64,000 bases of DNA from Chloroflexota bacterium (lineage in GTDB: Bacteria; Chloroflexota; Dehalococcoidia; Dehalococcoidales; JACQON01), in NCBI GenBank assembly GCA_016202545.1, contig JACQON010000028.1:88036-152035 (forward strand), given 5' to 3'. The position numbers were made by a program, and so were the translations under genes. The notes below the pieces were generated by a model that did not search any database, was not told the origin of the DNA, and worked only from the letters and a program-made list of their open reading frames with translations. This document shows positions 43,241 through 52,661 of this stretch, in pieces (position 1 is the stretch's first letter; each line of letters opens with the position of its first letter).

Positions 43241-44018
43241 TATCACCGTTCCTACTGTGGTGGGTAGCGCTGTGTGCGCTGTAGAGCTCTTCAAGAAGCC
43301 GAGGGGTTACCTGCTCCGGCGGTCCCCAGCCGCAGACATGCCGGTTCAGGCATACCGCCATATCAAACCGGGCAGACAGAGTACCCACGTCATGGGTAGC
43401 TATGAGAATCGTTCGTCCCCCATCCCGTAATTCCTTGAGGACCGCTACCAGTCCCTCCTGAGATGCCACATCCACCCCGCTGAAAGCCTCGTCCAAGAGT
43501 AGGACATTTGCCTCCTGGGACAGGGCCCGTGCCACAAACACCCGCTGGCGCTGACCTCCCGATAGCTCGCTGACCGGAGACGCTCGCTTATCCCACATCT
43601 CAACCTGCTCAAGACAGCGCCGGACTGCATCCTGGTCGTGTCGCCCAGGGCGCCGCAGCCAGCCGATGCGCCTGGCCCTGCCCATCATCACCACATCCCA
43701 GGCGGTTGCCGGAAAACGCCAGTTAACCCGCTCCTGCTGAGGAACGTAGGCCACATAACCCCGCGCTCCGTCAACAGGCCGTCCTTCTATCAGAATGCGG
43801 CCTCTCTTTAAAGGCAGCAGGCCGGCGATGGCGTTTAACAGGGTGCTCTTGCCCGCACCGTTCGGCCCGAGGACTCCTACCAGCACGCGTGGCCCGGCGC
43901 TGAAAGAGACATCCTCCAGGATGGTCCTGCCTCCCAGTTCTACAGCAATGTCTTCAACTACGAGCGCTGGCACCGGTTCAGCAGTGTCCCGCGGTGAAGT
44001 TGAACTTTCTGGAGACAT
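43224..44018 (-). CDS. Metal ABC transporter ATPase (ZnuC/MntA family)
   Basis: 264 residues from ATG 44018 (GTG 44030 also possible). Walker [11 protein letters not shown], signature LSGGQRQRV and Walker [11 protein letters not shown] are complete, and [23 protein letters not shown] is typical of the metal-ABC group. The C-terminal His-rich tail ([12 protein letters not shown]) may bind metal. Downstream of the binding-protein gene, upstream of the permease. Confidence 0.92.
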   Translation of the reverse strand: MSPESSTSPRDTAEPVPALVVEDIAVELGGRTILEDVSFSAGPRVLVGVLGPNGAGKSTLLNAIAGLLPLKRGRILIEGRPVDGARGYVAYVPQQERVNWRFPATAWDVVMMGRARRIGWLRRPGRHDQDAVRRCLEQVEMWDKRASPVSELSGGQRQRVFVARALSQEANVLLLDEAFSGVDVASQEGLVAVLKELRDGGRTILIATHDVGTLSARFDMAVCLNRHVCGWGPPEQVTPRLLEELYSAHSATHHSRNGDNGNPA

Positions 44019-44101
44019 ACCCGATATCACTCCTCAAATCTCCCGCCATTGCTGGCCGGGGTGCTGACATTTCAGATATGTTCTTGCTCCGTTACATAAA
44101 C

Positions 44102-45040
44102 CTACTTCAGAGCTTGAACTATCGCCTCTACATTGGTGTCCATCATAGCTATAAACGTGTCTGCGCCGCTGCCGGGCGGCCCAAGTGAATCTGAATAAAG
44201 GCGAACGATTTCAACCCCGGTCTCGCTGGCGATGGCCCGGGCAAGGCGGTCGCTCACAATTGTCTCCGTGAAGATGGCCGGGACTCCAAGCTCACGGACC
44301 TGACGTACCAGTTCGGCCAGTTCGGCTGGTGACGGCTCCCGCTCGGTGCTAATACCGGGGAATACAGCCCCGACCGCTTCGAATCCATAGCGCTGGGCGA
44401 AATAATTCATCGTCTCGTGTGACGTGACCAGTTTTCGTCGCTCCAGTGGTATCTGGCTCGTGCCCTCCATAATCCGGGTATGAAGCCTGTCAAGCTCCTG
44501 CTGGTAGCTGGCTGCGTTCCGGGAGTAAGTCTCTGCTCCAGTTGCGTCGGCCTCTGCCAGCCGGCGGGCGACTTCATTCACCGCCTCCTTCACTCTTAGC
44601 GGGTCCCACCAGAAATGAGGGTCGAAGGGGCCATGCTCGTGTTGTTCTTCCTCCTCTTCTTCACCGGCAAGCGGGTCTACGAACTCGCCCAGAGCTACTA
44701 CTCGCCCGGAGTCTGCCGCGGCGTTTTCAAGCAACCGCCTCAGCCATGCGCCTTCCAGTCCCAGCCCGACGGTGAAGATGAGGTCGGCCTCAGCTACCCG
44801 GGCTACGTCCCCGGCACCGGGCTGAAATGTATGCGGGTCAGTTCCTACCGGTAGCACGGCAAATACATCTACTCTGTCACCACCCACTCGACCCATCCAA
44901 TCAGCAGCAATGTTGCTGGTGGTGACTATCTTAAGCTGTTGTGAAGGTGCCACAAGTTGAGTTGTACAGGATAGTGATGATACCCCAAGGAGCAGTAGAA
45001 GGGCGCTCAGGACAACCAGCCCGGCCCGGCCAGGATTCAT
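44102..45040 (-). CDS. Metal-binding lipoprotein (ZnuA/TroA family)
   Basis: 312 residues from ATG 45040. A lipoprotein signal (LVVLSALLLLLGVSSLSC, Cys at about 25) is followed by the TroA fold. Metal-site candidates are His in DPHTFQ, His in DPHFWWD, His in SHETMNYF and an Asp near the end (LYSDSLG). The charged loop EEEEEEQHEHGP between domains is typical of ZnuA proteins that concentrate Zn. The open frame extends upstream to 45169 but that part lacks signal-peptide logic. First gene of the metal ABC operon. Confidence 0.9.
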   Translation of the reverse strand: MNPGRAGLVVLSALLLLLGVSSLSCTTQLVAPSQQLKIVTTSNIAADWMGRVGGDRVDVFAVLPVGTDPHTFQPGAGDVARVAEADLIFTVGLGLEGAWLRRLLENAAADSGRVVALGEFVDPLAGEEEEEEQHEHGPFDPHFWWDPLRVKEAVNEVARRLAEADATGAETYSRNAASYQQELDRLHTRIMEGTSQIPLERRKLVTSHETMNYFAQRYGFEAVGAVFPGISTEREPSPAELAELVRQVRELGVPAIFTETIVSDRLARAIASETGVEIVRLYSDSLGPPGSGADTFIAMMDTNVEAIVQALK

Positions 45041-45207
45041 AATGCGTTTGTTGCCTGAGCTATTCACCGGGATTTCCCATTTCAATTCACGATGAGACTT
45101 TTCCAGCCTCACCACTTCTGGTGTAAAGTGTACTCGCATAGCGCAGTATCCGTCAAGCCATCCGACCATCAGTTTTTCGAGAGCCGGAGGCTAGTTTCTT
45201 TACGTGG

Positions 45208-45599
45208 CAGCCTGGGGCTATAATGCTGGGCTACCCTACCTTAAAGTCCAAAGGGAGGGCTAATCTCGCCGTGGGGGGCATCGGTATCGGCATCGATTTG
45301 CCTGGCGCGGACTTACTTATGCTCATTTCAAGGGGGCGGTTACTGAACCCTGGTTACGCGACCTGGGGATACCGCCTGCGTTCAAGATGCCAGGATGGGA
45401 AGAGATGCTGGAGCTGGCAAGACAGTGCTCGCGAATCGCCAATCTCAAGCTGACGGGAGTCGACCTGGTGCTCGATGCTGATGACCGGGTCAGGGTTCTG
45501 GAAGTCAACGCGCGTCCCGGACTGGAAACCCAGAATATCAACGAGGGCTCGCTGTTATACCGGATAAGGGACTACCTAGCGGATAATCCTGATGACTAG
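45208..45599 (+). pseudogene. Frameshifted, 5'-truncated ATP-grasp (alpha-L-glutamate-ligase-like) remnant
   Basis: In one frame the sequence reads LKSKGRANLAVGGIGIGIDL, the glycine-rich ATP-grasp segment of RimK/alpha-L-glutamate-ligase-like proteins. Near 45301-45312 the reading continues in another frame as LTYAHFKGAVTEPWLRDLG, then GWEEMLELARQCSRI, GVDLVLDADDRVRVLEVNARPGL, which is the ATP-grasp C-terminal core with the metal-binding Asn-Ala-Arg-Pro. The upstream half of the protein is missing. So this is a decayed gene with a single-base shift and 5' loss. The adjacent 45600-45785 has no plus-strand gene; a minus-strand frame there encodes a hydrophobic stretch of about 45 residues. Confidence 0.75.
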
Positions 45600-45785
45600 C
45601 AGAAGAACTGGCGGAATGAGCAAGGACGAAAACAGGACCACGGGAAGGCTTGCTCCGGCAAGCTGCGCTATTAGGCCAATCACGCTGGCCGCAACTGAAT
45701 AGAAGATAAACTCCTTGAGCAAAGTCTGACCTCGCTATCAGCGCTAATAATACTCCCTTAGCGAGAAAAGCGCAAAAACAGTGCG

Positions 45786-46883
45786 CTACATGCCTTCGAG
45801 GCCGGCAGGGTTGACCCTTATTATCTGGTCGTCATCTGAAGTCGGCAGTCCCCGCCCGTCCCTGTTGCTGGTAGTTATATAGAGCAGATTATCAGGACCG
45901 AGCACAACATCGCGCAACCGGCCAAATTCCCTTTCCAGATGGCGGCTGAGCGCCAGTCCGTCTGTGAGCGTCGCTCGCCACAGGCTCTGGCTCCGCAATC
46001 CAGAGAAAAACAGGGAGCCGACGGCGAAAGCAAGCCCCGAAGGCGCCCAGGTGACATCTCCGCTGTGTGCCACCGGTCTTTGTAGCCCCTCAGCCGAGTC
46101 GTTGCCCCGGATTATCGGCCAGCCGTAGTTCATCCCGGGACGTATGAGGTTAAGCTCGTCCATGGCTGAGGAACCATGCTCCGTGGCCCACAGCCGGCCG
46201 TAATCGTCCCACGCCAGACCCTGGGGATTACGATGTCCCAGAGAGTACACCGGCGAGCCCGGGAAAGGATTATCCGATGGTATGGTGCCGTCATCACTGA
46301 GACGCAATATTTTCCCTGCCAGCGAATTGACCTCCTGGGCAAGGTCAGACTGAGAGGCGTCTCCCGTAGTTATATATAAGAGCCCGTCCGGCCCGAACTT
46401 GATTCGCCCGCCGTCGTGTATCTGGGCGCCTGGAATGCCATCTATGACCACCGCTGCGCCGGTCAATGTCAGGCCATCATTTTCATACCTCATCACCTTG
46501 TTCCGCAGCCCGGCGCCAGATTGATAGGTGTAGTACACATAGACATATCTGTTCTCAGAGAAACGGGGATGGAGCGCAACGCCGAGCAACCCACCCTCGC
46601 CTCCGGGGGCGACCTCGGCAATTTCCAGGATAGGTTTAGGGAGTAGATTGCCCCTCGCATCGAGCAGCCTTATCCTGCCTGGCCGCTCGGTGAAGATTAC
46701 GCCGCCGTCGGGCAGGAAATCGAGCGACCAGGGGCTTTCCAGGCCGGTGGCTATGACCTCTATAGCAGGCGGGACTTCAACCGCTCGCTTGGCCCTGAAA
46801 TTCCACCACACAGACCCGGCCAACGAGACCGATATTACGGCAACAACCGATACCACAGGTACCAACCAGCGCTTCCCCTTCAT
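45786..46883 (-). CDS. PQQ-dependent sugar/aldose dehydrogenase (GSDH/YliI family)
   Basis: 365 residues. An N-terminal signal/anchor (VPVVSVVAVISVSLAGSVWW) directs it outside the cytoplasm. The beta-propeller motifs are TGLESPWSLDFLPDGGVIFTER, GGEGGLLGVALHPRF, GHRNPQGLAW and LLYITTSNRDGRG. Enzymes of this family oxidise aldose sugars with PQQ, though PQQ synthesis genes are not in this window. Single gene. Confidence 0.85.
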   Translation of the reverse strand: MKGKRWLVPVVSVVAVISVSLAGSVWWNFRAKRAVEVPPAIEVIATGLESPWSLDFLPDGGVIFTERPGRIRLLDARGNLLPKPILEIAEVAPGGEGGLLGVALHPRFSENRYVYVYYTYQSGAGLRNKVMRYENDGLTLTGAAVVIDGIPGAQIHDGGRIKFGPDGLLYITTGDASQSDLAQEVNSLAGKILRLSDDGTIPSDNPFPGSPVYSLGHRNPQGLAWDDYGRLWATEHGSSAMDELNLIRPGMNYGWPIIRGNDSAEGLQRPVAHSGDVTWAPSGLAFAVGSLFFSGLRSQSLWRATLTDGLALSRHLEREFGRLRDVVLGPDNLLYITTSNRDGRGLPTSDDDQIIRVNPAGLEGM

Positions 46884-47291
46884 ACGTAGCTCACAGCCAT
46901 TATTCCCGGGAATTCATCATCACGTTTTTTCTACTTGCGTAGCTTATACTACCAGGCGCTGGCCGACAACACAATTGTGCACTGCGCCACAAATACTGTT
47001 TACGAACACTGGTCATGACTATGAAATAAGATATTTTGGTGAACCCATCCCCCTTTGTCCTATTCAAGAGAAGGGGGGATGAGGTCACACTTCTAAGGAG
47101 CGCTTAGATAGGAACATTTTCATCCGTTGTGGCGCTGGCTGTCCAGCATGATAGATTGCGCGGGCGAAAAACCTTCGCTGTCCCCTTTGCAGACTGCTGA
47201 AAAAGTGGCGCAGAATGCTCCCTGAGCGGGAACCTCTCCCTTTTGTAAAGGGATTCATCCTGAAGGAGATTGAGAGGGATTTAAAATCCCT
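46884..47291. repeat. Gene-free gap with short form of the palindromic element
   Basis: No gene between the sugar dehydrogenase and glgC. At 47023-47060 is the 38-nt GAAATAAGATATTTTGG-containing segment that also occurs at 25319, and at 47077-47092 GGATGAGGTCACACTT as at the right end of the long form, with the hairpin-bearing middle of about 100 bp deleted. The flanking TGTTTACGAACACTGGTCAT at about 46997 resembles 7807. Near 47270-47290 is AGGGATTTAAAATCCCT, a possible weak terminator. Confidence 0.6.
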
Positions 47292-47320
47292 TTGATATAA
47301 AGTCTCTTCTTTGATACAAT
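47292..47320 (+). promoter_or_regulatory. Promoter of glgC
   Basis: TTGATA (47292-47297) and TACAAT (47315-47320), spacer 17 nt. The first in-frame ATG (47319) overlaps the -10 box, which supports a start further on. Confidence 0.55.
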
Positions 47321-47360
47321 GAAAGCGTCCTTCGGATATAGATGGATGGGTTGGGAAACT

Positions 47361-48617
47361 ATGGACAGCATGCTGGCGCTGGTACTGGCTGGGGGAGTAG
47401 GGGAGAGGTTGCAACCCCTGACCAGGGAGCGAGCTAAGGCAGCAGTTCCCTTCGGAGGCAAATTCCGACTTATCGATTTTACTCTCAGCAATTGCATTAA
47501 CTCAGGCATCCGCCAGATTTTCGTCCTGACACAATACCTGTCCGAGTCCCTGCACATGCACATCCAGGAGGGATGGGGCATTTCCAGCTCAAGATTGGGC
47601 GACTATATATACTGTATACCAGCTCAGCAGAAGATTGGAGCAGACTGGTATCGCGGCACTGCTGATGCCGTGCGGCAGAACCTTAACCTGGTTATGGAAA
47701 GAGGCCCCGAAGATATTCTGCTCCTCTCCGGCGACCACGTATACAAGATGAACTATTCCCAGATGATATCCTACCACAGGCGGAAGAACGCAGACGTCAC
47801 CGTATCCGCTATCAGGGTGAAAAAGGAAGAAGCTGCCAGGCATCTCGGGGTGCTTGAGATAGATGAACATCATGGTCTGTTGGGGTTTGAGGAAAAGCCG
47901 GCAGAGCCAAAGACAATTCCTGGAGCGCCAGAGTACGCCTTAGCTTCGATGGGCGTATACTTGTTCAGGGCCGATGCTCTCAGAGAAGCTTTGCGGGAGG
48001 CCGGCGACGACTTCGGCAAGCAGGTTATCCCGGCTATGCTTGGAAAAAGCTTCAATGTTTTCATCTATGATTACGAGATGGAGAACAGGATACAGGACTA
48101 CGTGGTTGAGGTGAAGGACGGCAAGAGGACCAGGGTTCTGGCGGACAGGACTCGTGATTCTTCCTACTGGAAAGACGTTGGCACCATTGATTCATACTAC
48201 GAGGCGAGCATGGACCTTGTGGGCGTTGACCCGCAGTTTAATCTTTACGCGGAGAAGTGGCCTTTCAGGACGTATCAGAGGCCGCTGCCGCCAAGCAAAT
48301 TCGTCATTGGGGGGACAGCGCCGGAGTCCATAGTCTCCGATGGCTGCATCATCAGCGGCGGAACGGCCTGGAGTTCCGTATTATCTCCGGCTGTTATCGT
48401 TGAGCGGGGTGCCCTGGTGGAGCAATCTATCATATTCGATGACGTTATAGTGGAACCTGGTGCCAGGGTAAGGCGGGCTATAGTAGACAAGGAATCCAGA
48501 ATTCAGGCTGGAGCGGCCATCGGCTACGACCTGGAGGCAGACAAAAGAAGCGGCTGCATTGTATCAGACAGAGGCATAGTGGTCGTTCCCAAGCGGTCAG
48601 ACATAGGGCCGCACTAA
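47361..48617 (+). CDS. glgC: Glucose-1-phosphate adenylyltransferase (ADP-glucose pyrophosphorylase)
   Basis: About 418 residues. The nucleotide-binding LALVLAGGVGERLQPLT and AKAAVPFGGKFRLIDF, plus GTADAVRQN and the left-handed beta-helix C-terminus (SIIFDDVIVEPGARV), match GlgC. It makes ADP-glucose from glucose-1-phosphate and ATP for glycogen. Residues normally used for allosteric control vary between lineages and cannot be judged. Start at ATG 47361 (GGGAAACT upstream); 47370 is possible. No other glg gene is adjacent. Confidence 0.93.
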   Translation: MDSMLALVLAGGVGERLQPLTRERAKAAVPFGGKFRLIDFTLSNCINSGIRQIFVLTQYLSESLHMHIQEGWGISSSRLGDYIYCIPAQQKIGADWYRGTADAVRQNLNLVMERGPEDILLLSGDHVYKMNYSQMISYHRRKNADVTVSAIRVKKEEAARHLGVLEIDEHHGLLGFEEKPAEPKTIPGAPEYALASMGVYLFRADALREALREAGDDFGKQVIPAMLGKSFNVFIYDYEMENRIQDYVVEVKDGKRTRVLADRTRDSSYWKDVGTIDSYYEASMDLVGVDPQFNLYAEKWPFRTYQRPLPPSKFVIGGTAPESIVSDGCIISGGTAWSSVLSPAVIVERGALVEQSIIFDDVIVEPGARVRRAIVDKESRIQAGAAIGYDLEADKRSGCIVSDRGIVVVPKRSDIGPH

Positions 48618-48680
48618 GGCCTGGAGTAGCATCCCCTCGGAACAATCCTCTTTCACTTAGCTGGCAATCAGCCGCTTGAC

Positions 48681-48710
48681 TTGACAAATGACGGCCAGAG
48701 ATTGTATCAT
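48681..48710 (+). promoter_or_regulatory. Promoter of the first molybdopterin hydroxylase gene
   Basis: TTGACA (48681-48686) and TATCAT (48705-48710), spacer 18 nt, about 79 nt before ATG 48789. Confidence 0.55.
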
Positions 48711-48788
48711 TCTTGGAATCACCTTCTGGAGTGGCCGTAACGACAGGCTTTTTAACGTCACCTCTGCGGCTGCCGTCGGAGCGAAAAG

Positions 48789-51092
48789 ATGAATAGCCAG
48801 TTTGAGATTATCGGCAAACGCATACCGCAGTTGGACTCCATGTCCAAAGTCACCGGAACCGCTGCTTACATCGCTGACATGGCGCTGCCGGGCATGCTCC
48901 ATGCCAAGTTCCTCCGCAGCCCGTATGCACATGCCAGGGTCGTCAGGATTGACACCGGCAAGGCGGAGAGGTTGCCCGGCGTAAAGCTGGTGCTGACTCC
49001 GGACGATGTTATCAGCAAGACTAATCCCATCGGGCCCACCGCGCCCAAACAGCAGTATGCCCTCCACCGGGAAGTAAAGTACGTAGGCGATGAAGTGGCG
49101 GCGGTGGCCGCTGTAGATGAAGAGACGGCTGAAGAGGCGCTGGCGCTGATAGAGGTGGAGTATGAGCTATTGCCGCCGGTCCTCGACCCTGAAGAAGCTA
49201 TGGCGCCGGGAGCGCCCCAGCTACACGGAGAGACAAGGAATATCCGTGAACCGCAAAAAGTCCGCATCGGAAATGTGGATGACGGGTTTAAGGAGTCCGA
49301 GCATGTATTTAAGGGCAGGTTCAGCACGCCAAAGCAGGCCCATGCCTGCATGGATACCCACGGCTGCCTCTCCAGCTATGACTCCGTCACTGGAAAGCTG
49401 ACCCACTGGACGCCGGCCCAATCTATCCTGTATACCCGCATGGCCATGGCGGAAGCCTTGAATATGCCTCTCAACAAAGTCAGGATTGTCGCTCCGCCGG
49501 CGATAGGAGGCGGTTTCGGCAGCAAAGCGCGGACGTTTGCTTATGACATTGCCGCCGGTCTAATGTCCAAGATGCTGGGCAGACCGGTGAAGATGGTCCT
49601 CAGCCGGGAGGAGGAATTCATGGCCACCCGAAGCCGGCATCCGTACATAGTAGAAGAGGAACTGGGGCTGAAAGAGGACGGCACCATTGTCGCCTTGAGA
49701 CAGAGGGCAATCATGGACGTGGGTGGCTATTCAGATACTGCGCCGCTGGTGGCACAGTGCGGTCAGGGGATGGTGCCCGGCCCGTACAAGATACCCAATA
49801 TCTGGGTTGATACTTACCCGGTATACACCAATAAGTCAATCTCCGGGTCATTCCGCGGCTTTGGCAACCCCCAGGTTACCTTCGCCCGGGAATCATTGCT
49901 GGACATCGCTGCCCAAAAGATGGGCATAGACCCCCTGGAGCTGAGGCTGAAGAATACCATCAAACCAGGAGAGCTACCCTATACTACATCCACCGGCCTG
50001 ATTGTGCGTAGCTGCGGCATGGAAGAATGCCTTCACAGAGTGGCTGAGGCTATTGGATGGAAAGAAAAGAGAAAATCCTGCACCGGCATCGGGCTGGCCT
50101 GTGTGATTAACTGGGGTGGGGTGAAAATAAGGGCGGTCAACGCTGAGTTTGCCTCAGCCGAGGTGGAGGTGGCCCCTGATGGCTCGCTTCTGGTGCGCAC
50201 CGGGAACTCGGATATCGGGCAGGGCCTGTATACCGTGTTGGCTCAGATAGCCGCTGAGGAGCTGGGCATACCCCTGGAAAAGGTCACCATAATTGGCGCC
50301 GATTCGGATTCTACGCCGCCCGACTTCGGCTGTTTTGGCAGTAAATCGGCAATTACAACCGGCAGCGCCGTGAAAATGGCCGCCGCTGAGGCGAAACAAA
50401 AGCTGTTCAAGGTAGCCGGGAACATGCTTGAAGTTGACCCCGGTGACCTCGAGGCCAGGGCAGGAAAAATCTATGTCAGAGATATGAGCCGGTCGGTGAC
50501 AATAAAAGAGGTAGCCGGCGCAGCCTATTTTAGCGCCGTAGGCGGTGCCGCCGGGCCAGTCTTTGGTCGGGGCGTCTGGTCCAGTCCCAGCGTGCCCCAG
50601 AATGAGGATGGCTACGGCAACTACTGCAACGCGTACGCCTTCGCTGCCACTGCCGTGGAAGTCGAGGTCGACCCGGAAACAGGCCGGGTAAAAATCACGA
50701 AGTTCGTAAGCGCCGACGATGTTGGCCGGGCGCTAAATCTCAATATCGTAGAGGGGCAGATTCATGGCGCGGCGGCCATGGGCATCGGCCTGGGGATGAT
50801 AGAGGAAAGCATCGCCTATAATGACCACTCCGGCAACGTGCGCAACCCGTCGTTCCTGGAGTACAGAGTGCCGACCGCCCTCGACCTGCCCGACATACAG
50901 CCCGTGCTTATTGAGGCTATCGACCCTGAAATCCCCCTGGGCAATAAAGGGGCCGGGGAGACGGCTTTAGTCGGCGCCGCACCGGCTATCGCCAACGCCA
51001 TCTTCGATGCCATAGGCGTCAGAATCACAGACCTGCCGATAACACCAGCCAAAATCCTGCGGGCGCTAAAGGAAAAGCGAGACGATAGCTAG
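48789..51092 (+). CDS. Xanthine-dehydrogenase-family molybdopterin large subunit, copy 1
   Basis: 767 residues. It carries the Moco-binding fold: SKVTGTAAYIADMALPGML at the N-terminus, GGGFGSKA, the SFRGFGNPQ substrate-channel loop, and the catalytic Glu724 in GNKGAGETALVG. Form-I CO dehydrogenase marker AYXCSFR is absent. Substrate is unknown; relatives hydroxylate aromatics, purines or nicotinate. Most XDH-family enzymes need an Fe-S and a FAD subunit, and none is encoded next to it. The next gene is a TRAP binding protein. Its TAG stop codon lies in the first bases of a CTAGTGT palindromic element. It is paralogous to the gene at 57689. Confidence 0.9.
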   Translation: MNSQFEIIGKRIPQLDSMSKVTGTAAYIADMALPGMLHAKFLRSPYAHARVVRIDTGKAERLPGVKLVLTPDDVISKTNPIGPTAPKQQYALHREVKYVGDEVAAVAAVDEETAEEALALIEVEYELLPPVLDPEEAMAPGAPQLHGETRNIREPQKVRIGNVDDGFKESEHVFKGRFSTPKQAHACMDTHGCLSSYDSVTGKLTHWTPAQSILYTRMAMAEALNMPLNKVRIVAPPAIGGGFGSKARTFAYDIAAGLMSKMLGRPVKMVLSREEEFMATRSRHPYIVEEELGLKEDGTIVALRQRAIMDVGGYSDTAPLVAQCGQGMVPGPYKIPNIWVDTYPVYTNKSISGSFRGFGNPQVTFARESLLDIAAQKMGIDPLELRLKNTIKPGELPYTTSTGLIVRSCGMEECLHRVAEAIGWKEKRKSCTGIGLACVINWGGVKIRAVNAEFASAEVEVAPDGSLLVRTGNSDIGQGLYTVLAQIAAEELGIPLEKVTIIGADSDSTPPDFGCFGSKSAITTGSAVKMAAAEAKQKLFKVAGNMLEVDPGDLEARAGKIYVRDMSRSVTIKEVAGAAYFSAVGGAAGPVFGRGVWSSPSVPQNEDGYGNYCNAYAFAATAVEVEVDPETGRVKITKFVSADDVGRALNLNIVEGQIHGAAAMGIGLGMIEESIAYNDHSGNVRNPSFLEYRVPTALDLPDIQPVLIEAIDPEIPLGNKGAGETALVGAAPAIANAIFDAIGVRITDLPITPAKILRALKEKRDDS

Positions 51093-51350
51093 TGTCATGT
51101 CAGGTAAATTAGGTGACTATTCTACTTCGTCAGAAATGGGGGAAGTGCCTTAAGGGGAACTCAGTCGAACGCCCATCCCTTTCAGGGTGAACCCCTGACA
51201 CCCCTTCCCGATGGGAAGGGGTAGTTAAGTAGAAGAGATGGGGCGCAGCCCCATCTCTATAATCTCTTCCCCTTCTCCTCTGAGGAGAAGGGGATAAAGG
51301 GGATGAGGTCATCAGTAAGAATATGTGTTGAAGCAGTAATTGGTCAGTAA
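51091..51350. repeat. Dispersed palindromic element, copy 3 (inverted)
   Basis: Starts in the XDH-family stop codon: CTAGTGT-CA-TGTCAGG. The body is in reverse order relative to copies 1 and 2: TTCCC/GGGAA at about 51205-51217, AGAGATGGGGC-GCA-GCCCCATCTCT (51234-51258), then CCCCTTCTCCT/AGGAGAAGGGG (about 51270-51294). Right end is AGTAATTGGTCAGTAA. With the 51351-51477 leader it makes a 385-nt gene-free gap. Confidence 0.85.
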
Positions 51351-51477
51351 CGAAGCTGACGGTATCTAGAACGGAGAGTCGGTGAAGATGGCAGCGGTCT
51401 GAACCGACGGAGGTGAAGATTATGCATTAGACCATCCAAGCACGGAGCAAAAATCAAAGGAGGCGAAAGGAAAAAAT

Positions 51478-52494
51478 ATGAAGTCAACAAAGTGGTTAGC
51501 GATTCCCCTGTTACTTGTAATGGGCTTGTCCCTGCTGGTGACAGCCTGCGCCAAGCCCAAACCTACCGAGACATTGCATTTTCGCTTTGACATCCCGTGG
51601 GCGGAAATAGCCACGGTCAAAGATGGGCTGTTCAAATGGGCTGAGGAAATCACCCAGAAAACCGGGGGGCGGGTGGTAATCGAGCCCTTCACCCTATCCA
51701 AACTGGGCTACCGCACCTCCGAGGTGCCATCGGTGATGCAGAGCGGAGTCCTGGAGCTGGCCGATATCTCCCTCACTGCGACGGGCGGCAGCGTATCAAT
51801 CGCCCCCATCAGCAGCGCCCTGGGCCTGGCCATTACCCCTGAAGACTCCTACGCCATCGCCCGCGCCAACTGGGACATGCTGGAAGAAGGATTCGGCAAG
51901 CTCGGTGTTATTCCACTGATGGTGTCTGACCATGGTAAGATGGTGGGCTACAGCCGGAAGCCGGCGGCTTCCCTGGCCGAGCTTAAGGCGTTCAAGATTG
52001 CTGTGCTGGGCAAGGAGCAGGCTGACGTGCTGACCAGGCTGGGCATCCCGGCGGTGGTCATGGGCTACGGCGAAATTGCGCCGGCGATGGGAAAGGGCGT
52101 TGTTGATGGAACGATACTTGCCCCCGGCACCGGGTTGGGATTTAAATACTACGAAACTCTCAAGGGCGTGAACGACGACCTCAGCTATGGCTTGGTCACT
52201 TTAACCTCCATCTCCAAATCGGCGTGGGACAAGCTGACATCGCAGGAGCAGAAGATATTCCGGGAAACCTCAAAGAAATATGAAGAGCTTATGTTGAAGC
52301 AAATAGCACCGACGATGCAACAGAACGATACTAACGCGCTGGCGGGCAAAGGAATGACGATTTCCAAGCTGCCAGCGGCGGACATACAGAAGTTCAGGGA
52401 AGTCGGGGAGGCATACTGGACGGAGTGGGCAGCCGCCAAAGGAGACCTTGAGCGGAAGGCGGTGCAAAACGCTCTGAAAGCCGTCAAGAAGTAA
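51478..52494 (+). CDS. TRAP transporter substrate-binding lipoprotein (DctP type), cassette 1
   Basis: 338 residues. Lipoprotein signal LLLVMGLSLLVTAC with Cys at about residue 25, then the DctP/TAXI-like bi-lobed fold, including GGRVVIEPF near 57-66 and GYGEIAPAMGKGVVDGTILAP. It delivers an organic anion to the two membrane subunits behind it. GAGG...AGGAAAAA lies before ATG 51478. Ligand is not readable. The 3' flank has a 13-bp inverted repeat before the membrane subunit gene. Confidence 0.9.
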   Translation: MKSTKWLAIPLLLVMGLSLLVTACAKPKPTETLHFRFDIPWAEIATVKDGLFKWAEEITQKTGGRVVIEPFTLSKLGYRTSEVPSVMQSGVLELADISLTATGGSVSIAPISSALGLAITPEDSYAIARANWDMLEEGFGKLGVIPLMVSDHGKMVGYSRKPAASLAELKAFKIAVLGKEQADVLTRLGIPAVVMGYGEIAPAMGKGVVDGTILAPGTGLGFKYYETLKGVNDDLSYGLVTLTSISKSAWDKLTSQEQKIFRETSKKYEELMLKQIAPTMQQNDTNALAGKGMTISKLPAADIQKFREVGEAYWTEWAAAKGDLERKAVQNALKAVKK

Positions 52495-52552
52495 AGTCGC
52501 TTCTCCCGCTGAAGCAGCCGCTCCAGGTCGCGAAGACCTCCAGGTCGGGCAG

Positions 52553-52622
52553 TGAGGGGACAAACTCCAGGTGGGCCAGGCGTCATCATTGCGCTGTCGC
52601 CTTAACTGCGTTTGTCCCCTCA
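52553..52622 (+). other. Intercistronic inverted repeat behind dctP, cassette 1
   Basis: TGAGGGGACAAAC (52553-52565) pairs perfectly with GTTTGTCCCCTCA (52610-52622) around a 44-nt loop. No T-tract follows. Likely an mRNA stabiliser that gives the binding protein more transcript than the membrane subunits. Confidence 0.65.
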
Positions 52623-52661
52623 TCTGTCCCACAAAAGTCGCTGGTGAGTTAAGGTTCGGCT

